64,000 bases of DNA, taken from positions 2,914,001 to 2,978,000 of the forward strand of contig OY762289.1 in assembly GCA_963665495.1 (NCBI GenBank), given 5' to 3'. This document shows, piece by piece, positions 50,348 to 60,362 of this stretch. The translations under genes and the position numbers were made by a program. The notes under the pieces were generated by a model. That model did no database searches. It was given only the letters and a program-made list of their open reading frames with translations, and had not been told where the DNA came from. This DNA is from G963665495 sp963665495 (lineage in GTDB: Bacteria; Desulfobacterota; Desulfovibrionia; Desulfovibrionales; Desulfovibrionaceae). How positions within the stretch are numbered: the stretch's first letter is position 1; the number at the start of each line of letters is the position of its first letter.

Positions 50348-51802
50348 TCAGGTTTTGATGCTGTTTCCAAGATACTTGTCCATTTTCATGACCTTAAAAA
50401 TCTGGGCCACCTGGCCTGAAACATTGGTAACAGCCAGCTCCCTAGATTCACGCTGCATTTTTTTGTACAGGAGGAACAAAACATTCAAGCCCGAACTGTC
50501 CATAAAGCGTACTTCACCCAGATCCACTTCGATAACCTTTGCTGTCGGGTTATCATTTATCACTTCAAGCAGTTCTGCCTTGAATTGCCCGCTCCTGCCC
50601 ACGTCCAGCCGCCCCTGGGGCGCATAACGGACCTTGCTGCCTTGTACGTTGCTTTCTCCGATAAGCTGACCGGGACCTGAAGCTGTTTGCCGTCGCGCCT
50701 CGGACAGGCTCTGGTGCAAAGAAAGAAATCCGTCCAGCTTGTTCAGGATCAAGATATCCTTCGCATTGCTCTCAGGCCAGACCATGGGAACGCTCGTATG
50801 CTGCTGCCGGGCCCGCTTTTCCAGGCCTGCAAGGACGCCAAGACCACGGCTGTCTATGAAAGTGGCGCCGGACAGGTCGATGACGAACGGTCGGCTGGAT
50901 TGAAGCAGTTTTTCTCCTGCCTTTTGCAGGTCCGGTGCCGACGTATTGTCCAGACGTCCCGTGACACGCAACACTTCCGCATCGGCCCTGATGGCGTGTT
51001 CGACACTGCCGCGCCGCCAGGCCAACAGCTTGCAATACGTATGCACAAGCCATTGGCCGGAAAAATGGTATACAAAGGGCCAGACATCGAGAAAGTAACG
51101 CAGGAATAAACGTTTGGGTTCCCGGCTGAGCCGGTAAAGCCACTCCAGTCCGCTGTTGCGCATCCATTTCGGCGCGCGCGATATGCGTCCGGCCAAAAAG
51201 TCCACGGTGGCTCCCACGCCGATGCAAACCGGTACGTTGAGAGAGGGCAATGTCATGCGAATCCACTTTTCGGCTTTGCCCGCCCCCAGAGAAACGAAAA
51301 GAATATCCGGATTAACCGAGCGGATTTGAGCCAGAATTTTAGAGTTGCTCATCTCCAGCAAGGGATTGAACGCGGGTGAATAATTGTAGGCCTTGAGTCC
51401 GGCGAACCGCTTGCGCAGATTGGCAACAGCCTGTTCTCCCACGCCCGGTGCGCCTCCCAAAAAGAAAATGGTATAGCCCTTTTCCGCCGCCAGTTCGGCG
51501 AGACGCGGCACCATGTCCGCGCCGGTAACCCGCTCGGGCAGCCTGTGCCCCAGCAAACGCGCAGCCCAGAGAATGGGCATGCCGTCGGGAGTTATCAAAT
51601 CCGCGGTCCTGATCACTTCCAGGAACTCCGGATCACTGTACGCCGTGGCCACGAAATTCAGATTGGCTGTGGCCACATAATGGGGCTGGCCGGAAAGGAC
51701 GAACCCTTCGATACGCCGGATGACCGCATCCATGTCCAGAGTATCGAAGGGAATTCCCAGAATGGTGATCAGCTCGCGCTGTGAATCAGAGGAAAGGCTC
51801 AC
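50348..51802 (-). CDS. WecG/TagA/CpsF glycosyltransferase fused to two STAS domains
   Basis: GTG 51802 overlaps the stop of the preceding gene (GTGA) and follows AAGGAG, so I prefer it to an ATG 102 bp earlier. The product has 484 residues. Residues 1-235 form a WecG/TagA-type GT26 domain: NLNFVATAYSDPEFLEVIRT, then ITPDGMPILWAARLLG and PVCIGVGATVDFLAGRISRA. Two STAS domains follow: about 265-365 (FVIDLSGATFIDSRGLGVLA) and about 390-484 (VIEVDLGEVRFMDSSGLNVL). Both keep the DS.GL phosphorylation turn of anti-sigma antagonists. The adjacent RsbW-like kinase is an obvious partner. Confidence 0.9.
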   Translation of the reverse strand: MSLSSDSQRELITILGIPFDTLDMDAVIRRIEGFVLSGQPHYVATANLNFVATAYSDPEFLEVIRTADLITPDGMPILWAARLLGHRLPERVTGADMVPRLAELAAEKGYTIFFLGGAPGVGEQAVANLRKRFAGLKAYNYSPAFNPLLEMSNSKILAQIRSVNPDILFVSLGAGKAEKWIRMTLPSLNVPVCIGVGATVDFLAGRISRAPKWMRNSGLEWLYRLSREPKRLFLRYFLDVWPFVYHFSGQWLVHTYCKLLAWRRGSVEHAIRADAEVLRVTGRLDNTSAPDLQKAGEKLLQSSRPFVIDLSGATFIDSRGLGVLAGLEKRARQQHTSVPMVWPESNAKDILILNKLDGFLSLHQSLSEARRQTASGPGQLIGESNVQGSKVRYAPQGRLDVGRSGQFKAELLEVINDNPTAKVIEVDLGEVRFMDSSGLNVLFLLYKKMQRESRELAVTNVSGQVAQIFKVMKMDKYLGNSIKT

Positions 51803-52998
51803 CCTTGCTTCTCCTTGGGGTTGTCCATTTCGCCAGAGCGCAATGTCCGGATCCATCCGGTCCGGCGCACCAGGGGCATGCTCAAATAGAGTACAGTTTT
51901 CCATAACACAAAGAGAGGACTCATTGCCAACGAAATCCAGATGCGACCGGGCGCTTTTTCCAGCAGCAGCCCCACAGCCACATAACCGCAGACCAGGGCC
52001 AGGCTGGCCAGATTGACGTATTGCATCGCCGGCCAGAACAGGGCCGCGCCTGCGAGAAGCAGCAGCTCGCCCAGGACGAGCAGAGTCAGCGGCGGCGTTA
52101 CAAGATCAAGCAAAGCGTCCGCATGACGGAAACTGGGCTGCCGCAGGATGCGCCGGAGCAAGGTTCCGAACTGGCCCCGCAACAGTGCGATTCGCCCCCC
52201 CTCCCAGCGCCTGCGCTGGGAGTCCGCCTGGGCTCTGGTGGCGGCCATTTCGCCGTACACGCGGGCCTCCGGATTGAAATGCACCAGCACGTCATCCTGA
52301 AGCAATAATAGGGAAAATTCCAGATCCTCCACCACAGAATGGGCCGGCCAGCCGTAACGTTCCAGCACCAGGCGCCTGAAAGCCATGCCGTTTCCTTTCA
52401 GGCCGACGCTGCCCCCCCAATGGGCGCGCCCGGCCGGACGGAGGTGGTGAAAGACGCAGAGCGCCGCGTACGATAAAGCCGTACGCCAGCTCGCGTCCGG
52501 ATTGGAAACGCCGTAATACCCCTGCACAACACGGACTTCCGGATGCTGCAGGCTGTCGCTGATTTCCTGGAGAAAAACAGGAGATACCTGGGTATCCGCA
52601 TCCACAAACACCAGACCGTCACAAGAAGCAAAAGCAGCTTTCTGATTGCGCAAAAACCAATCCAGGGCCTGGCCTTTACCGGGGTTTTCAGGTTGATTAC
52701 GCTCCACGACCAGGGCTCCGGCCTGTTTCGCTTCCACAGCCGTGCCATCGCTGCAGTTGTCCGCCAGTACCGACACTTTGAAACAATCGCGCGGATACAC
52801 GCTTTGCATTATGGAAGTCACCGTGGCGTGGATCTGCCCCGCTTCATTATGCGCGGGGATCAGCACGAACAGATTCAGGGGGGCTGCATCCCTGCTGCTT
52901 TTTTTGCGAAACAGCAATGCACCGACCGTGAGCAGGGTTAGATAGGCGACGCAGCCGTGAACCCAGACCGCCAGACAAAATAACAAGACGCGTATCAC
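51799..52998 (-). CDS. Membrane glycosyltransferase family 2
   Basis: The 399-residue protein has a GT2 catalytic domain flanked by membrane segments, one at the N-terminus and about three at the C-terminus (about 285-375). The catalytic motifs are visible: DNCSDGTAVEAKQAGA, VFVDADTQVSP (DxD) and QADSQRRRWEGGR (QxxRW-type). The latter is common to processive enzymes such as cellulose and hyaluronan synthases, though single-addition homologues exist. It overlaps both neighbours by 4 bp. Confidence 0.9.
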   Translation of the reverse strand: MIRVLLFCLAVWVHGCVAYLTLLTVGALLFRKKSSRDAAPLNLFVLIPAHNEAGQIHATVTSIMQSVYPRDCFKVSVLADNCSDGTAVEAKQAGALVVERNQPENPGKGQALDWFLRNQKAAFASCDGLVFVDADTQVSPVFLQEISDSLQHPEVRVVQGYYGVSNPDASWRTALSYAALCVFHHLRPAGRAHWGGSVGLKGNGMAFRRLVLERYGWPAHSVVEDLEFSLLLLQDDVLVHFNPEARVYGEMAATRAQADSQRRRWEGGRIALLRGQFGTLLRRILRQPSFRHADALLDLVTPPLTLLVLGELLLLAGAALFWPAMQYVNLASLALVCGYVAVGLLLEKAPGRIWISLAMSPLFVLWKTVLYLSMPLVRRTGWIRTLRSGEMDNPKEKQG

Positions 52999-54215
52999 GG
53001 CGCATCCTCCATGAAGTCAGTGAACAACGCGGCCATTTCCGGGATATTCTGCTTCAAGTCGTAGCGCCCGAGAACCGCCTGGCGTCCCGCTCGGGCCAGG
53101 CGGAGGCGCAGATCCGGATTTTCCACGAGCATCCGCAGCTTTACGGCCAGATCGTCCGGATCGCCGGAAGTGGCCAGCAGACCGCCGACACCATCTTCAA
53201 TAAGCTCCGGAATGCCAGTGATCCGCGTGCTCAGACAGGCGATTTCCTTGGCCATGGCCTCCATCAGCACCACGGGAACCCCTTCGGCGACACTGGCCAG
53301 GACGAACACATCGGCCTGGTCGTATAACGACCTGACCTGTTCCTGGCCGAGAGCACCGGTCAACTGCACCTGCCCGCCCAATCCGTAGTCCGTGATCTTC
53401 CCGGCCAGACGGTTTTTGTCCGGACCGTCCCCCACCAGAGTCGCCTCAAAGGCTATGCCCTCCCGGTGCAGGCGGTGCAATGCGTCCAGCAATGTCAGCT
53501 GGCCTTTTGCCGGAACCAGCCTGCCCACGCACAGAATACGGGGGATCTTGTTGTCCGGGGGCGGGGCGGGTTGAAACTGGTCAGGAAAAATGCCGCAACG
53601 TACGATCCGCAATTTATCCCAATGTTCGGGGTCCACCAGCCGTTGGCACTGGCCCCGGCAATAGTGGCTGATACAGCGTATGAACCGTGCCGTTCGTATC
53701 TTTTCCGCCAGGAGATTGGCGTCCACATTATAAAAAATATCCGGTCCGTGGAAACTCACGCTGTAGCTGATCAGACCGCTGCGCGCCGCGAGCATGGCCA
53801 CAGTGGCAGCCGGATTGGCAAAATGGACATGGACGTGCGTTGACCCGCGGGAACGCATCCATCCCAGCAATACGCAGGCTTCGGCCAGATAGGCCAGAGC
53901 TTTGAACGCACTTTTGGGTCCCGAAAAAAAGAGTTTCAGACTTTCCCGGAGCATGGCAAACAAGCCGCCGGGAGCCATACGGCCGAGGAGCAGCACCTGC
54001 CGCAAGACGTCCGAAGGACTGCTCGCCTTGATATACAATGTCCGGGCAGCTTCTTCCCGTTCCGCCTCCGCCATTTTTTCCAGATGAGCCGGTCTGCGCA
54101 CGGATGCTGTTTCCACCTGAAAACCCAGAGCCCGCAGTCCCTGAACCTCCCGGATAATGAACGTATGCGATATGCCGGGATATTCGCTGCTTAAGTAGGT
54201 CAATGGAGCATGCAT
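52995..54215 (-). CDS. Glycosyltransferase family 4, exopolysaccharide type
   Basis: The 406-residue GT-B protein opens with YLSSEYPGISHTFIIREVQG, typical of colanic acid type WcaL-like enzymes. It has IPRILCVGRLVPAKGQLTLL, FEATLVGDGPDKNRLAGKIT and ASVAEGVPVVLMEAMAKEIA in the donor domain. It overlaps the GT2 gene by 4 bp and is followed upstream by the polymerase gene. Confidence 0.92.
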   Translation of the reverse strand: MHAPLTYLSSEYPGISHTFIIREVQGLRALGFQVETASVRRPAHLEKMAEAEREEAARTLYIKASSPSDVLRQVLLLGRMAPGGLFAMLRESLKLFFSGPKSAFKALAYLAEACVLLGWMRSRGSTHVHVHFANPAATVAMLAARSGLISYSVSFHGPDIFYNVDANLLAEKIRTARFIRCISHYCRGQCQRLVDPEHWDKLRIVRCGIFPDQFQPAPPPDNKIPRILCVGRLVPAKGQLTLLDALHRLHREGIAFEATLVGDGPDKNRLAGKITDYGLGGQVQLTGALGQEQVRSLYDQADVFVLASVAEGVPVVLMEAMAKEIACLSTRITGIPELIEDGVGGLLATSGDPDDLAVKLRMLVENPDLRLRLARAGRQAVLGRYDLKQNIPEMAALFTDFMEDAP

Positions 54216-54227
54216 GGCCTTCCCCCG

Positions 54228-55574
54228 TCAAATGAAACGCGTTACGAGTGGACCGGTCTCAGGGACGGCATCGCGCGCGCTGGCCGCCACACCGGCCAGG
54301 CTCCCTGCAGTGAGAATGAAAATGGGGTTGACCATGGCGTTGAGCAGGTTATCCACCATATAGAGTCCCAACAGAATGGAAAGCGCCGCCATGGGTGCGT
54401 ATTCCGGCGTTCGCCATTTTTCAGGAGGCACTGTGAAGACGAAATACATGCCCGGACCGAGGATAGACAGCACCAGCATGGACAGGCCGAACAGACCGTA
54501 TTGCCCCAGTGTGATGATCCAGAGTCCGTCGGTGGTGGAGATATCCTCCCCCAGATCATTATAGACCCGTGAGCGGCCCCAGCCCGCCCAGCCGAACACC
54601 GGACGAACCATGGCCTTTTCCACCAGAATGGTTTCGTTATCCAGCCGGAACTGCAACGATTCGGCTCTATCCTCATTGATTTTCGCCATATTCTCGGTCA
54701 ATGATTCTCCCGTCCAGACCCCGCTGGACCTGCCGAAAATATAAAAAAAAGGAATTATAATCAGAATGACGGCGAAAAAACGTGTGTGAAAACGCACGCA
54801 GCCGAACAGGACGAACAGTCCGAAAATCATCAACCCCAGTGCCCCCGAGGATTTAACCATGACAGTGATGACAAGCTGACAGGCGGCCAGTTTCCACATT
54901 TTATACCCGCGCAGGCGGTCCACGACTTTGCCGTACCAGAGCCAGATCCCCAGCAGCGAAGCCGAGGCCATCCACATACCGACCATCAGGCCGTGCTCCA
55001 TGAATACCATGGGCCGGTACCCTCCGAAACGGATGGACTGAGCAAAATCCGGATGGGCGTGAAATCCGTACAGGATACGGTGCAGTTGCGGGCTCATGCG
55101 CAACTCGAAAACACAGAAGGGTATGTAGACCAGCCCTCCGACAAACAGCCCCAGAGTAAGCTCCCGAACAGCTTCGGGCTTGTTCAAAAACAACCGCCCT
55201 ATGATGTATGGCAATGCCCAGATGGTACTCTGATTCACCAGGGCCGAGATCCCGTCGTACAGACCGAGTTCATTGCTCAACGACGAAATGCACGGACTGA
55301 CACACCAGAAGAACATGGGAAAATCCAGCCAATGAAAGCGGTAGTTCTGAAAATATTCGCTGGCGAACAAAAATGCGGAGAGCAGAATCCCCACACAGGT
55401 CGCGGACATTTTGGTGTATTCGGGCAAACCGGAAAATTCGTAGCGGGCCACGGGCAGAAAAAGCCAGGCCACGATGAAAGCCACGATCACGGCCCGGTGC
55501 GGCGGCAGCTTGCGGAACAGCGTAAGCACGACCGGAATCCAGCCGAACATAGCGACGGGCACCAGAGGAGTCAT
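54228..55574 (-). CDS. O-antigen polymerase/ligase-like membrane protein (Wzy candidate)
   Basis: The 448-residue protein has about ten or more membrane segments and a long extracytoplasmic loop near 290-350. That loop is followed by AMVRPVFGWAGWGRSRVYND and TTDGLWIITLGQYGLFGLSM, features common to Wzy/WaaL-type proteins. It would join repeat units into chains in the periplasm. It overlaps the following GT4 gene by 4 bp. Wzy and ligase roles cannot be told apart by sequence here, but the cluster context favours a polymerase. Confidence 0.8.
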   Translation of the reverse strand: MTPLVPVAMFGWIPVVLTLFRKLPPHRAVIVAFIVAWLFLPVARYEFSGLPEYTKMSATCVGILLSAFLFASEYFQNYRFHWLDFPMFFWCVSPCISSLSNELGLYDGISALVNQSTIWALPYIIGRLFLNKPEAVRELTLGLFVGGLVYIPFCVFELRMSPQLHRILYGFHAHPDFAQSIRFGGYRPMVFMEHGLMVGMWMASASLLGIWLWYGKVVDRLRGYKMWKLAACQLVITVMVKSSGALGLMIFGLFVLFGCVRFHTRFFAVILIIIPFFYIFGRSSGVWTGESLTENMAKINEDRAESLQFRLDNETILVEKAMVRPVFGWAGWGRSRVYNDLGEDISTTDGLWIITLGQYGLFGLSMLVLSILGPGMYFVFTVPPEKWRTPEYAPMAALSILLGLYMVDNLLNAMVNPIFILTAGSLAGVAASARDAVPETGPLVTRFI

Positions 55575-56866
55575 CGGCTTTCATCCGCCTTTGCGGCCAG
55601 ACACCCGGCATACAGTTCGAGCATCTGCGCCCCTTTGTTTTCCCAGGCGTATTCCCTGGCCCGTGCAACTGCTCCTTCCGAAAGCCGCCGCCAATACTCC
55701 TGATCTCCCAGAATTTTTACGAGGGCCTGGGCGCAATCTTCAGTCAGACGTTCCTTTGTGGCCAGCTGCAGTTTGACCCCGCAGCCGGAATTCACATATT
55801 CCCCGATGCCTCCGTAATCCGGCACCACGCAGGGAAGACCGGCGGCAAAGGCTTCCAGCACCACTGCTCCGCCAAATTCCCGTATGGAGGGAAAACAGAA
55901 CAGATCCGCTTTTGTATAAAACGCGCCTGTCGCTTCCTGGGGAACCCATCCGGCAAAATCCACTTTCAGCCGGGACTCCAGCTCCTGTGCCAGAGCTTCC
56001 AGGCCCGGGCGCTCCGGTCCGTCGCCGACTATGGTTACGTCAAGCCGCGTATCCAGCCGCCCCGCAGCGAGAGCCGCGGCTTTTAGCATCACATCCGCGC
56101 CTTTGTAAGCAACAAGGCGCCCGACAAACAGAATGCGGGGTCTTGGCCCCTGCCAGGTGGTCCGGCTGGGCCGGATGGAGCGTTCCGGTATTCCGTTTTC
56201 ATGAACCAGGCGCAGGCGGCCGGTATCTATCTGCAGCGAACTCTGGAGCATGCCGGAAGTGTAGCTGGAGCCCGCCAGCACCAGGTCCGCCGTACGGTAG
56301 GTACGCGCATAGCCGGGAATGATTCTGGAAAAAACCCGCAGCACGTTGAAGTGGGCGTGCTCTTTTCGGGCAACGTTTGAAAAACCAGGCGGAAAAGGAA
56401 GTCCGCCGTTGACCGGACCAAGCACGAAAGGCACCCCTGATTCTCCGCAGGCGCGCACAATACGTACGGGATAGCGGGGCAGCATGGGGGTCAGCGCATG
56501 CACCAGATCATAGATCCCTTCGCGGACTGGCCCGGAAAATCGACGGTATACGGCGTTGTTAAAAGCCGCGTACACCGGATAGGAAAGCGCGTGCTGCAAA
56601 GGCCAGTTGACTCCACCGCCCTGGGTCACTCTGACAACCAGGCTGTAATAGCGTTTCACCAGGCCGCTTTCCGGAATATAGAGTATCTCCCGTCCTGCCC
56701 TGACCGGTTCGAGCCCGTCCCTGTTGCGTTCATGGGTGACCAGGGTGGTCCGGCAGCGCCGGCTGATCTGATCGTAAAAATTATAGGCAACCAGCGGGAC
56801 CGAAGGCCAGGTCGGATTGCATTGTTCCATGACCAGCAATGCATTGATGTCCTGTGTAGTGGTCAT
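55571..56866 (-). CDS. Glycosyltransferase family 4
   Basis: The 431-residue GT-B protein has clear GT4 donor motifs: PRILFVGRLVAYKGADVMLK, DVTIVGDGPERPGLEALAQE and FGGAVVLEAFAAGLPCVVPD. Overlaps with neighbours on both sides (4 bp) show it is part of the polysaccharide operon. Confidence 0.92.
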   Translation of the reverse strand: MTTTQDINALLVMEQCNPTWPSVPLVAYNFYDQISRRCRTTLVTHERNRDGLEPVRAGREILYIPESGLVKRYYSLVVRVTQGGGVNWPLQHALSYPVYAAFNNAVYRRFSGPVREGIYDLVHALTPMLPRYPVRIVRACGESGVPFVLGPVNGGLPFPPGFSNVARKEHAHFNVLRVFSRIIPGYARTYRTADLVLAGSSYTSGMLQSSLQIDTGRLRLVHENGIPERSIRPSRTTWQGPRPRILFVGRLVAYKGADVMLKAAALAAGRLDTRLDVTIVGDGPERPGLEALAQELESRLKVDFAGWVPQEATGAFYTKADLFCFPSIREFGGAVVLEAFAAGLPCVVPDYGGIGEYVNSGCGVKLQLATKERLTEDCAQALVKILGDQEYWRRLSEGAVARAREYAWENKGAQMLELYAGCLAAKADESR

Positions 56867-59193
56867 TGGGCCCCTCCGCGCGTATTGAGTACCGTCATAC
56901 TGCAGGGCGGGAGTTCCAATGCGAACTGATCCCGCTCCGGGCTGAATCCGGTCTGTTCCAGGACAACTTCCGGGGCCTTACCCGGTTCGTTGTTCGCTGT
57001 CGGACTTGCTGCGGCGAGAACTGTCCGGCTGATGTCGCGCCCGGCAACTCCCGGCAGGCTCACCCGGGTCTGACTCGATAAATCCAGATCCAGATTGAAC
57101 AACACCAGCCCGAAACCGCTGTCATCTCTGGTAGCGAAGGCCGAAACCTGGTCCTGATATCCGGTAAGCCCCAGGCGCCTTTTTCGTTTGACGCGTACGA
57201 GATCGCCTTGCAGCACGCTGTTAACGGCCTGGAGAGCCAGCCATGTCGGCCGGAAACGCTGCCGGTCCGGCTCGAGGTTGATGGCGCTGCCCCAGAGCTT
57301 GACCCGGGCCTCCGGGCCAATGGCGAAATCATACTGCAGAAAGGTGAAAAAATTCTGGACGCGAACCTGGAACCGTTCCAGAAGCAGCAACATCCAGTGG
57401 ACCACATTGATGCCGCCTGCGATACCTGCCACCAGCTCGTTGCGGATAGCCGCCGGTGCGTCCCCGCCCGTGATGTGGTGGTTGACTTCATAGACCGCCA
57501 GCTCCTTGCCCTGCTCACGGCTCAGCCACTGGTAATTGTCGGCCATCCAGCCTTCTTTCGCCAGCTGTTGCGGCAAAGCCAAAGCCTTGCGGATCAAGTC
57601 GTAGGTCCCCAGCTCCGCGGCTTCGGACGCACTCAGCTCGTGCAGGAGGTATGGCGCCACGGCAAACAGATCGCACTGGGGTGTCTCCCGCAGCAGTGTC
57701 CGGTTGCGCTCGGCATTCACGGCCTGCCCCCCGGCCACCAGCATGATACGGTCCGTATAATGGGGTGAAGACTTGGCCGTAGCGAACAATCCGTCCCAGT
57801 AAGCCCCCTTGCGCGAGTAGCCGCCGTGTAAAAAAGGCGGAATTTCGTTCCAGGCTTCGTTGCCGATTTCTATGAAAATTTTGCCGAAGACCTCGGTCCA
57901 GGGGGGCTGCTGTCCGCGCCCCGCACGAATTGCACCGTAGTGAGTCGATGCGGGACCGGACAGGTATTCCACCAGGCCGCTGATTTCTTCCCGGGTAAAC
58001 GTACCGGGTACGCAGTACCACGGGTCCGCTCCGATTTCGGCGCAAAGCTGAAGAAATTCATGCAGTCCGTAGGAATGGGTCTTGGCCCTGCCGGCTTCCT
58101 GCGGGTGTCCGGGCCAATCATTGCCGGAAGGTTCCTTGGTTCTGGAAGAACTGAAGGCCAGACGCGAAAGCCGCGGTTCGAGGATATTGTCCAGGGAAGA
58201 ACCGCCTATCTGCAGATGTCGCAACACCCCGGGATGGAGCTGTTTCAAAGCGTCGACCACCTCATCCCGAAAAGCAGTGGGGTTGCCGTCGCCTTCGCGT
58301 ATCAGGGAAACTTCGTCCAGCAGCAGCGTCCCATTGGTCAGTTCGAAGCCTGCGCCCAGCATTTCGCTTGAATACTCAGTAACGGTGAACGTCAGCACAT
58401 AAGGCCGCCACTGACCATCCGGGGTAACAGTCTGATGAAGTGGCGCTTTTTCCCCTTTGAGGGAAAGATCGCCGAGATAAACCAAAAAGGGAGCGTCGCC
58501 TTTGGCCCAGAAGGACATTTTCCACCGGCCTTGCGGACGCATCCAGCGCGCGGACAACGCGGGGGCAAGCACTCCAGCGGCTCCGCCATCCCCGGATGCG
58601 GTAAGCTGCAACGCCATTTTCCCCCGGCTTCCCGGAGGGATATCGCCGGAAACCGTTCGCGCGCTTCCATTACCCGAGGTAAACACCCACCAGGCCCCGC
58701 CATGCTGACCGACATACCCCGTTTGATCCTGCATCCGTTCGAACATCAGCCCGTCATTGGACTCCGGCGGGGGACCGTTGTCCGAAAAGGTATACAAGGG
58801 CAACGAGGCGATATCAGGACGCTCAGGATACCTTGCAGAGGTGATGCCGGAGACTTTAGTTGAAGGACCTGCGCGCGGCCCGGTTACGAAGCGGCTTTGC
58901 GCTCCCAGAAGCACGTTCTGCCATTTGTCCAGTTGGAACCAGTCATAGGCTGTGGTCGCGCTTCCTCCCGGTCCGAAAGTGAGCTGCCGGTAGAGAACGC
59001 CCTCAAAGCCCCCATGAAGTATCCGCTCCTTGGTAAGGATGCTGCCTTCGAACCAGGCATCGTTGCCAAGGTTGATGCCGAAGCGCCTGACGTCCGGCAC
59101 CATGACCTCGTCCGTGACCGTCAGCCGCAGAGTCTGGGCCAGGACGGTGCCCGGCGCCAGCAAAAGCAACAGGAGCAGACAAAAGCGCTTCAT
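56863..59193 (-). CDS. Exported glycoside hydrolase-like protein (clan GH-A, GH51-like)
   Basis: The 776-residue protein has a signal peptide (MKRFCLLLLLLLAPGTVLA). An N-terminal beta-rich part (about 20-300) includes a CBM-like segment (GRWKMSFWAKGDAP, LLLDEVSLIREGD), and a TIM-barrel-like catalytic region follows. FIEIGNEAWNE near residue 441 is the Asn-Glu acid/base motif of clan A, and ELAVYEVNHH near 567 may carry the nucleophile Glu. The layout recalls alpha-L-arabinofuranosidases. In a polysaccharide operon such an enzyme may trim or release the polymer in the periplasm. Substrate unknown. Confidence 0.75.
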   Translation of the reverse strand: MKRFCLLLLLLLAPGTVLAQTLRLTVTDEVMVPDVRRFGINLGNDAWFEGSILTKERILHGGFEGVLYRQLTFGPGGSATTAYDWFQLDKWQNVLLGAQSRFVTGPRAGPSTKVSGITSARYPERPDIASLPLYTFSDNGPPPESNDGLMFERMQDQTGYVGQHGGAWWVFTSGNGSARTVSGDIPPGSRGKMALQLTASGDGGAAGVLAPALSARWMRPQGRWKMSFWAKGDAPFLVYLGDLSLKGEKAPLHQTVTPDGQWRPYVLTFTVTEYSSEMLGAGFELTNGTLLLDEVSLIREGDGNPTAFRDEVVDALKQLHPGVLRHLQIGGSSLDNILEPRLSRLAFSSSRTKEPSGNDWPGHPQEAGRAKTHSYGLHEFLQLCAEIGADPWYCVPGTFTREEISGLVEYLSGPASTHYGAIRAGRGQQPPWTEVFGKIFIEIGNEAWNEIPPFLHGGYSRKGAYWDGLFATAKSSPHYTDRIMLVAGGQAVNAERNRTLLRETPQCDLFAVAPYLLHELSASEAAELGTYDLIRKALALPQQLAKEGWMADNYQWLSREQGKELAVYEVNHHITGGDAPAAIRNELVAGIAGGINVVHWMLLLLERFQVRVQNFFTFLQYDFAIGPEARVKLWGSAINLEPDRQRFRPTWLALQAVNSVLQGDLVRVKRKRRLGLTGYQDQVSAFATRDDSGFGLVLFNLDLDLSSQTRVSLPGVAGRDISRTVLAAASPTANNEPGKAPEVVLEQTGFSPERDQFALELPPCSMTVLNTRGGAQ

Positions 59194-60338
59194 GCGGACC
59201 GCTCCTCGATCAACCTGGCGCGCTGCCGCGCCACGCGTTCCCAGGTGAATAAACCGGCGCGCCGTGAGGCGTTTTGCGACATGCGGAGGCAGTCCGCAGG
59301 TGGAGAATGCAGAAGCGTAAGCAACGCCTCGGCCCAGGCTCCGGCAGTCATCGTATCGACGATAATGCCGTCGATGCCCTCGCGCACTACGGCGCCGGCT
59401 CCCATGGTGGAAACCATCGGCACCACTCCATGGGCCATTGCTTCATAGGTCACCAGGGGGCCGCCCTCTTCCAGGCTGGGAAACACGAAGAAATCCGCCT
59501 GATCATAAAGTGCGCCGATGGAATCCGTATGCTGCAGAAGTGTAACCTCCGGTCTGGCGAGTTGCCGTGCAAAACGCTGATCCAAACCGTCCAGAACCCG
59601 GCCGCATAAAGTCAGCCTGGCCTTGGGGTGCGCCCGTTCCCAAGCGTCCAGCAGTTGAGGGATGCCCTTGCGTACGCAGAGCGTGCCCACAAACAGAAAC
59701 TCGGGAGGATTTTGAGGAAGCACTTCCCGTAAAACACCTGAACCGGGAAAACGCTCCGGATCCCAGCCGTAGCTGGTCTGCAGGAGTTTTTGCTGATCAA
59801 CGCCCTGCTCCTGCAACGAACGCCAGACCTGCGGACTGGGACAGAAAATATAATCCGCCAGCTCCAGCTTGGCCTGCTCGCTGGCAATGCTTTCTGCCGT
59901 GATGCCGTGGTTCGCCTCCATTTCCAATGCAGCGTATGCCGGATCGAGCAGCTTTTTGGACCAGGCCTGGTTGCAGTTGATGCGCTCGAGGAAAAGAGGA
60001 ATAGAACGTTTCTTGAGCTGTGCGGCCACTTCCGGCGCAATGCCTCCGGCCCACAAATAGGCTATGTCGCCGTCACCGATACTCTGCAAAAAAAGCTTTT
60101 CGGCTGCGCGTCTCGCGTTATCCGCCCCCCCCACCCGATAGGCCAGGCTTTTGCGCAGACCGTGCAGTGCCGGCCGGAACACCCCAGGGTGCTCCTCCAT
60201 CAGTCTCTTTTCCACACTGGGGGCGAAAAGTTCCACATCCAGACCTTGCCGTTTCCAATGAATACACAAGGAAACAGGAACATGACTGTTGGCTTTGTTG
60301 TCGGCATGAAAAGGAAAGAGCAGCTTGAGAGGTTTCAT
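59190..60338 (-). CDS. Glycosyltransferase family 4
   Basis: The 382-residue GT-B protein has donor-domain motifs PEFLFVGTLCVRKGIPQLLD, ARLTLCGRVLDGLDQRF and FVFPSLEEGGPLVTYEAMAH. It overlaps the glycoside hydrolase gene by 4 bp and lies 24 bp after the Wzz-like gene stop. Confidence 0.92.
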   Translation of the reverse strand: MKPLKLLFPFHADNKANSHVPVSLCIHWKRQGLDVELFAPSVEKRLMEEHPGVFRPALHGLRKSLAYRVGGADNARRAAEKLFLQSIGDGDIAYLWAGGIAPEVAAQLKKRSIPLFLERINCNQAWSKKLLDPAYAALEMEANHGITAESIASEQAKLELADYIFCPSPQVWRSLQEQGVDQQKLLQTSYGWDPERFPGSGVLREVLPQNPPEFLFVGTLCVRKGIPQLLDAWERAHPKARLTLCGRVLDGLDQRFARQLARPEVTLLQHTDSIGALYDQADFFVFPSLEEGGPLVTYEAMAHGVVPMVSTMGAGAVVREGIDGIIVDTMTAGAWAEALLTLLHSPPADCLRMSQNASRRAGLFTWERVARQRARLIEERSA

Positions 60339-60362
60339 AGTACCGACTCTATCACAATTTGC

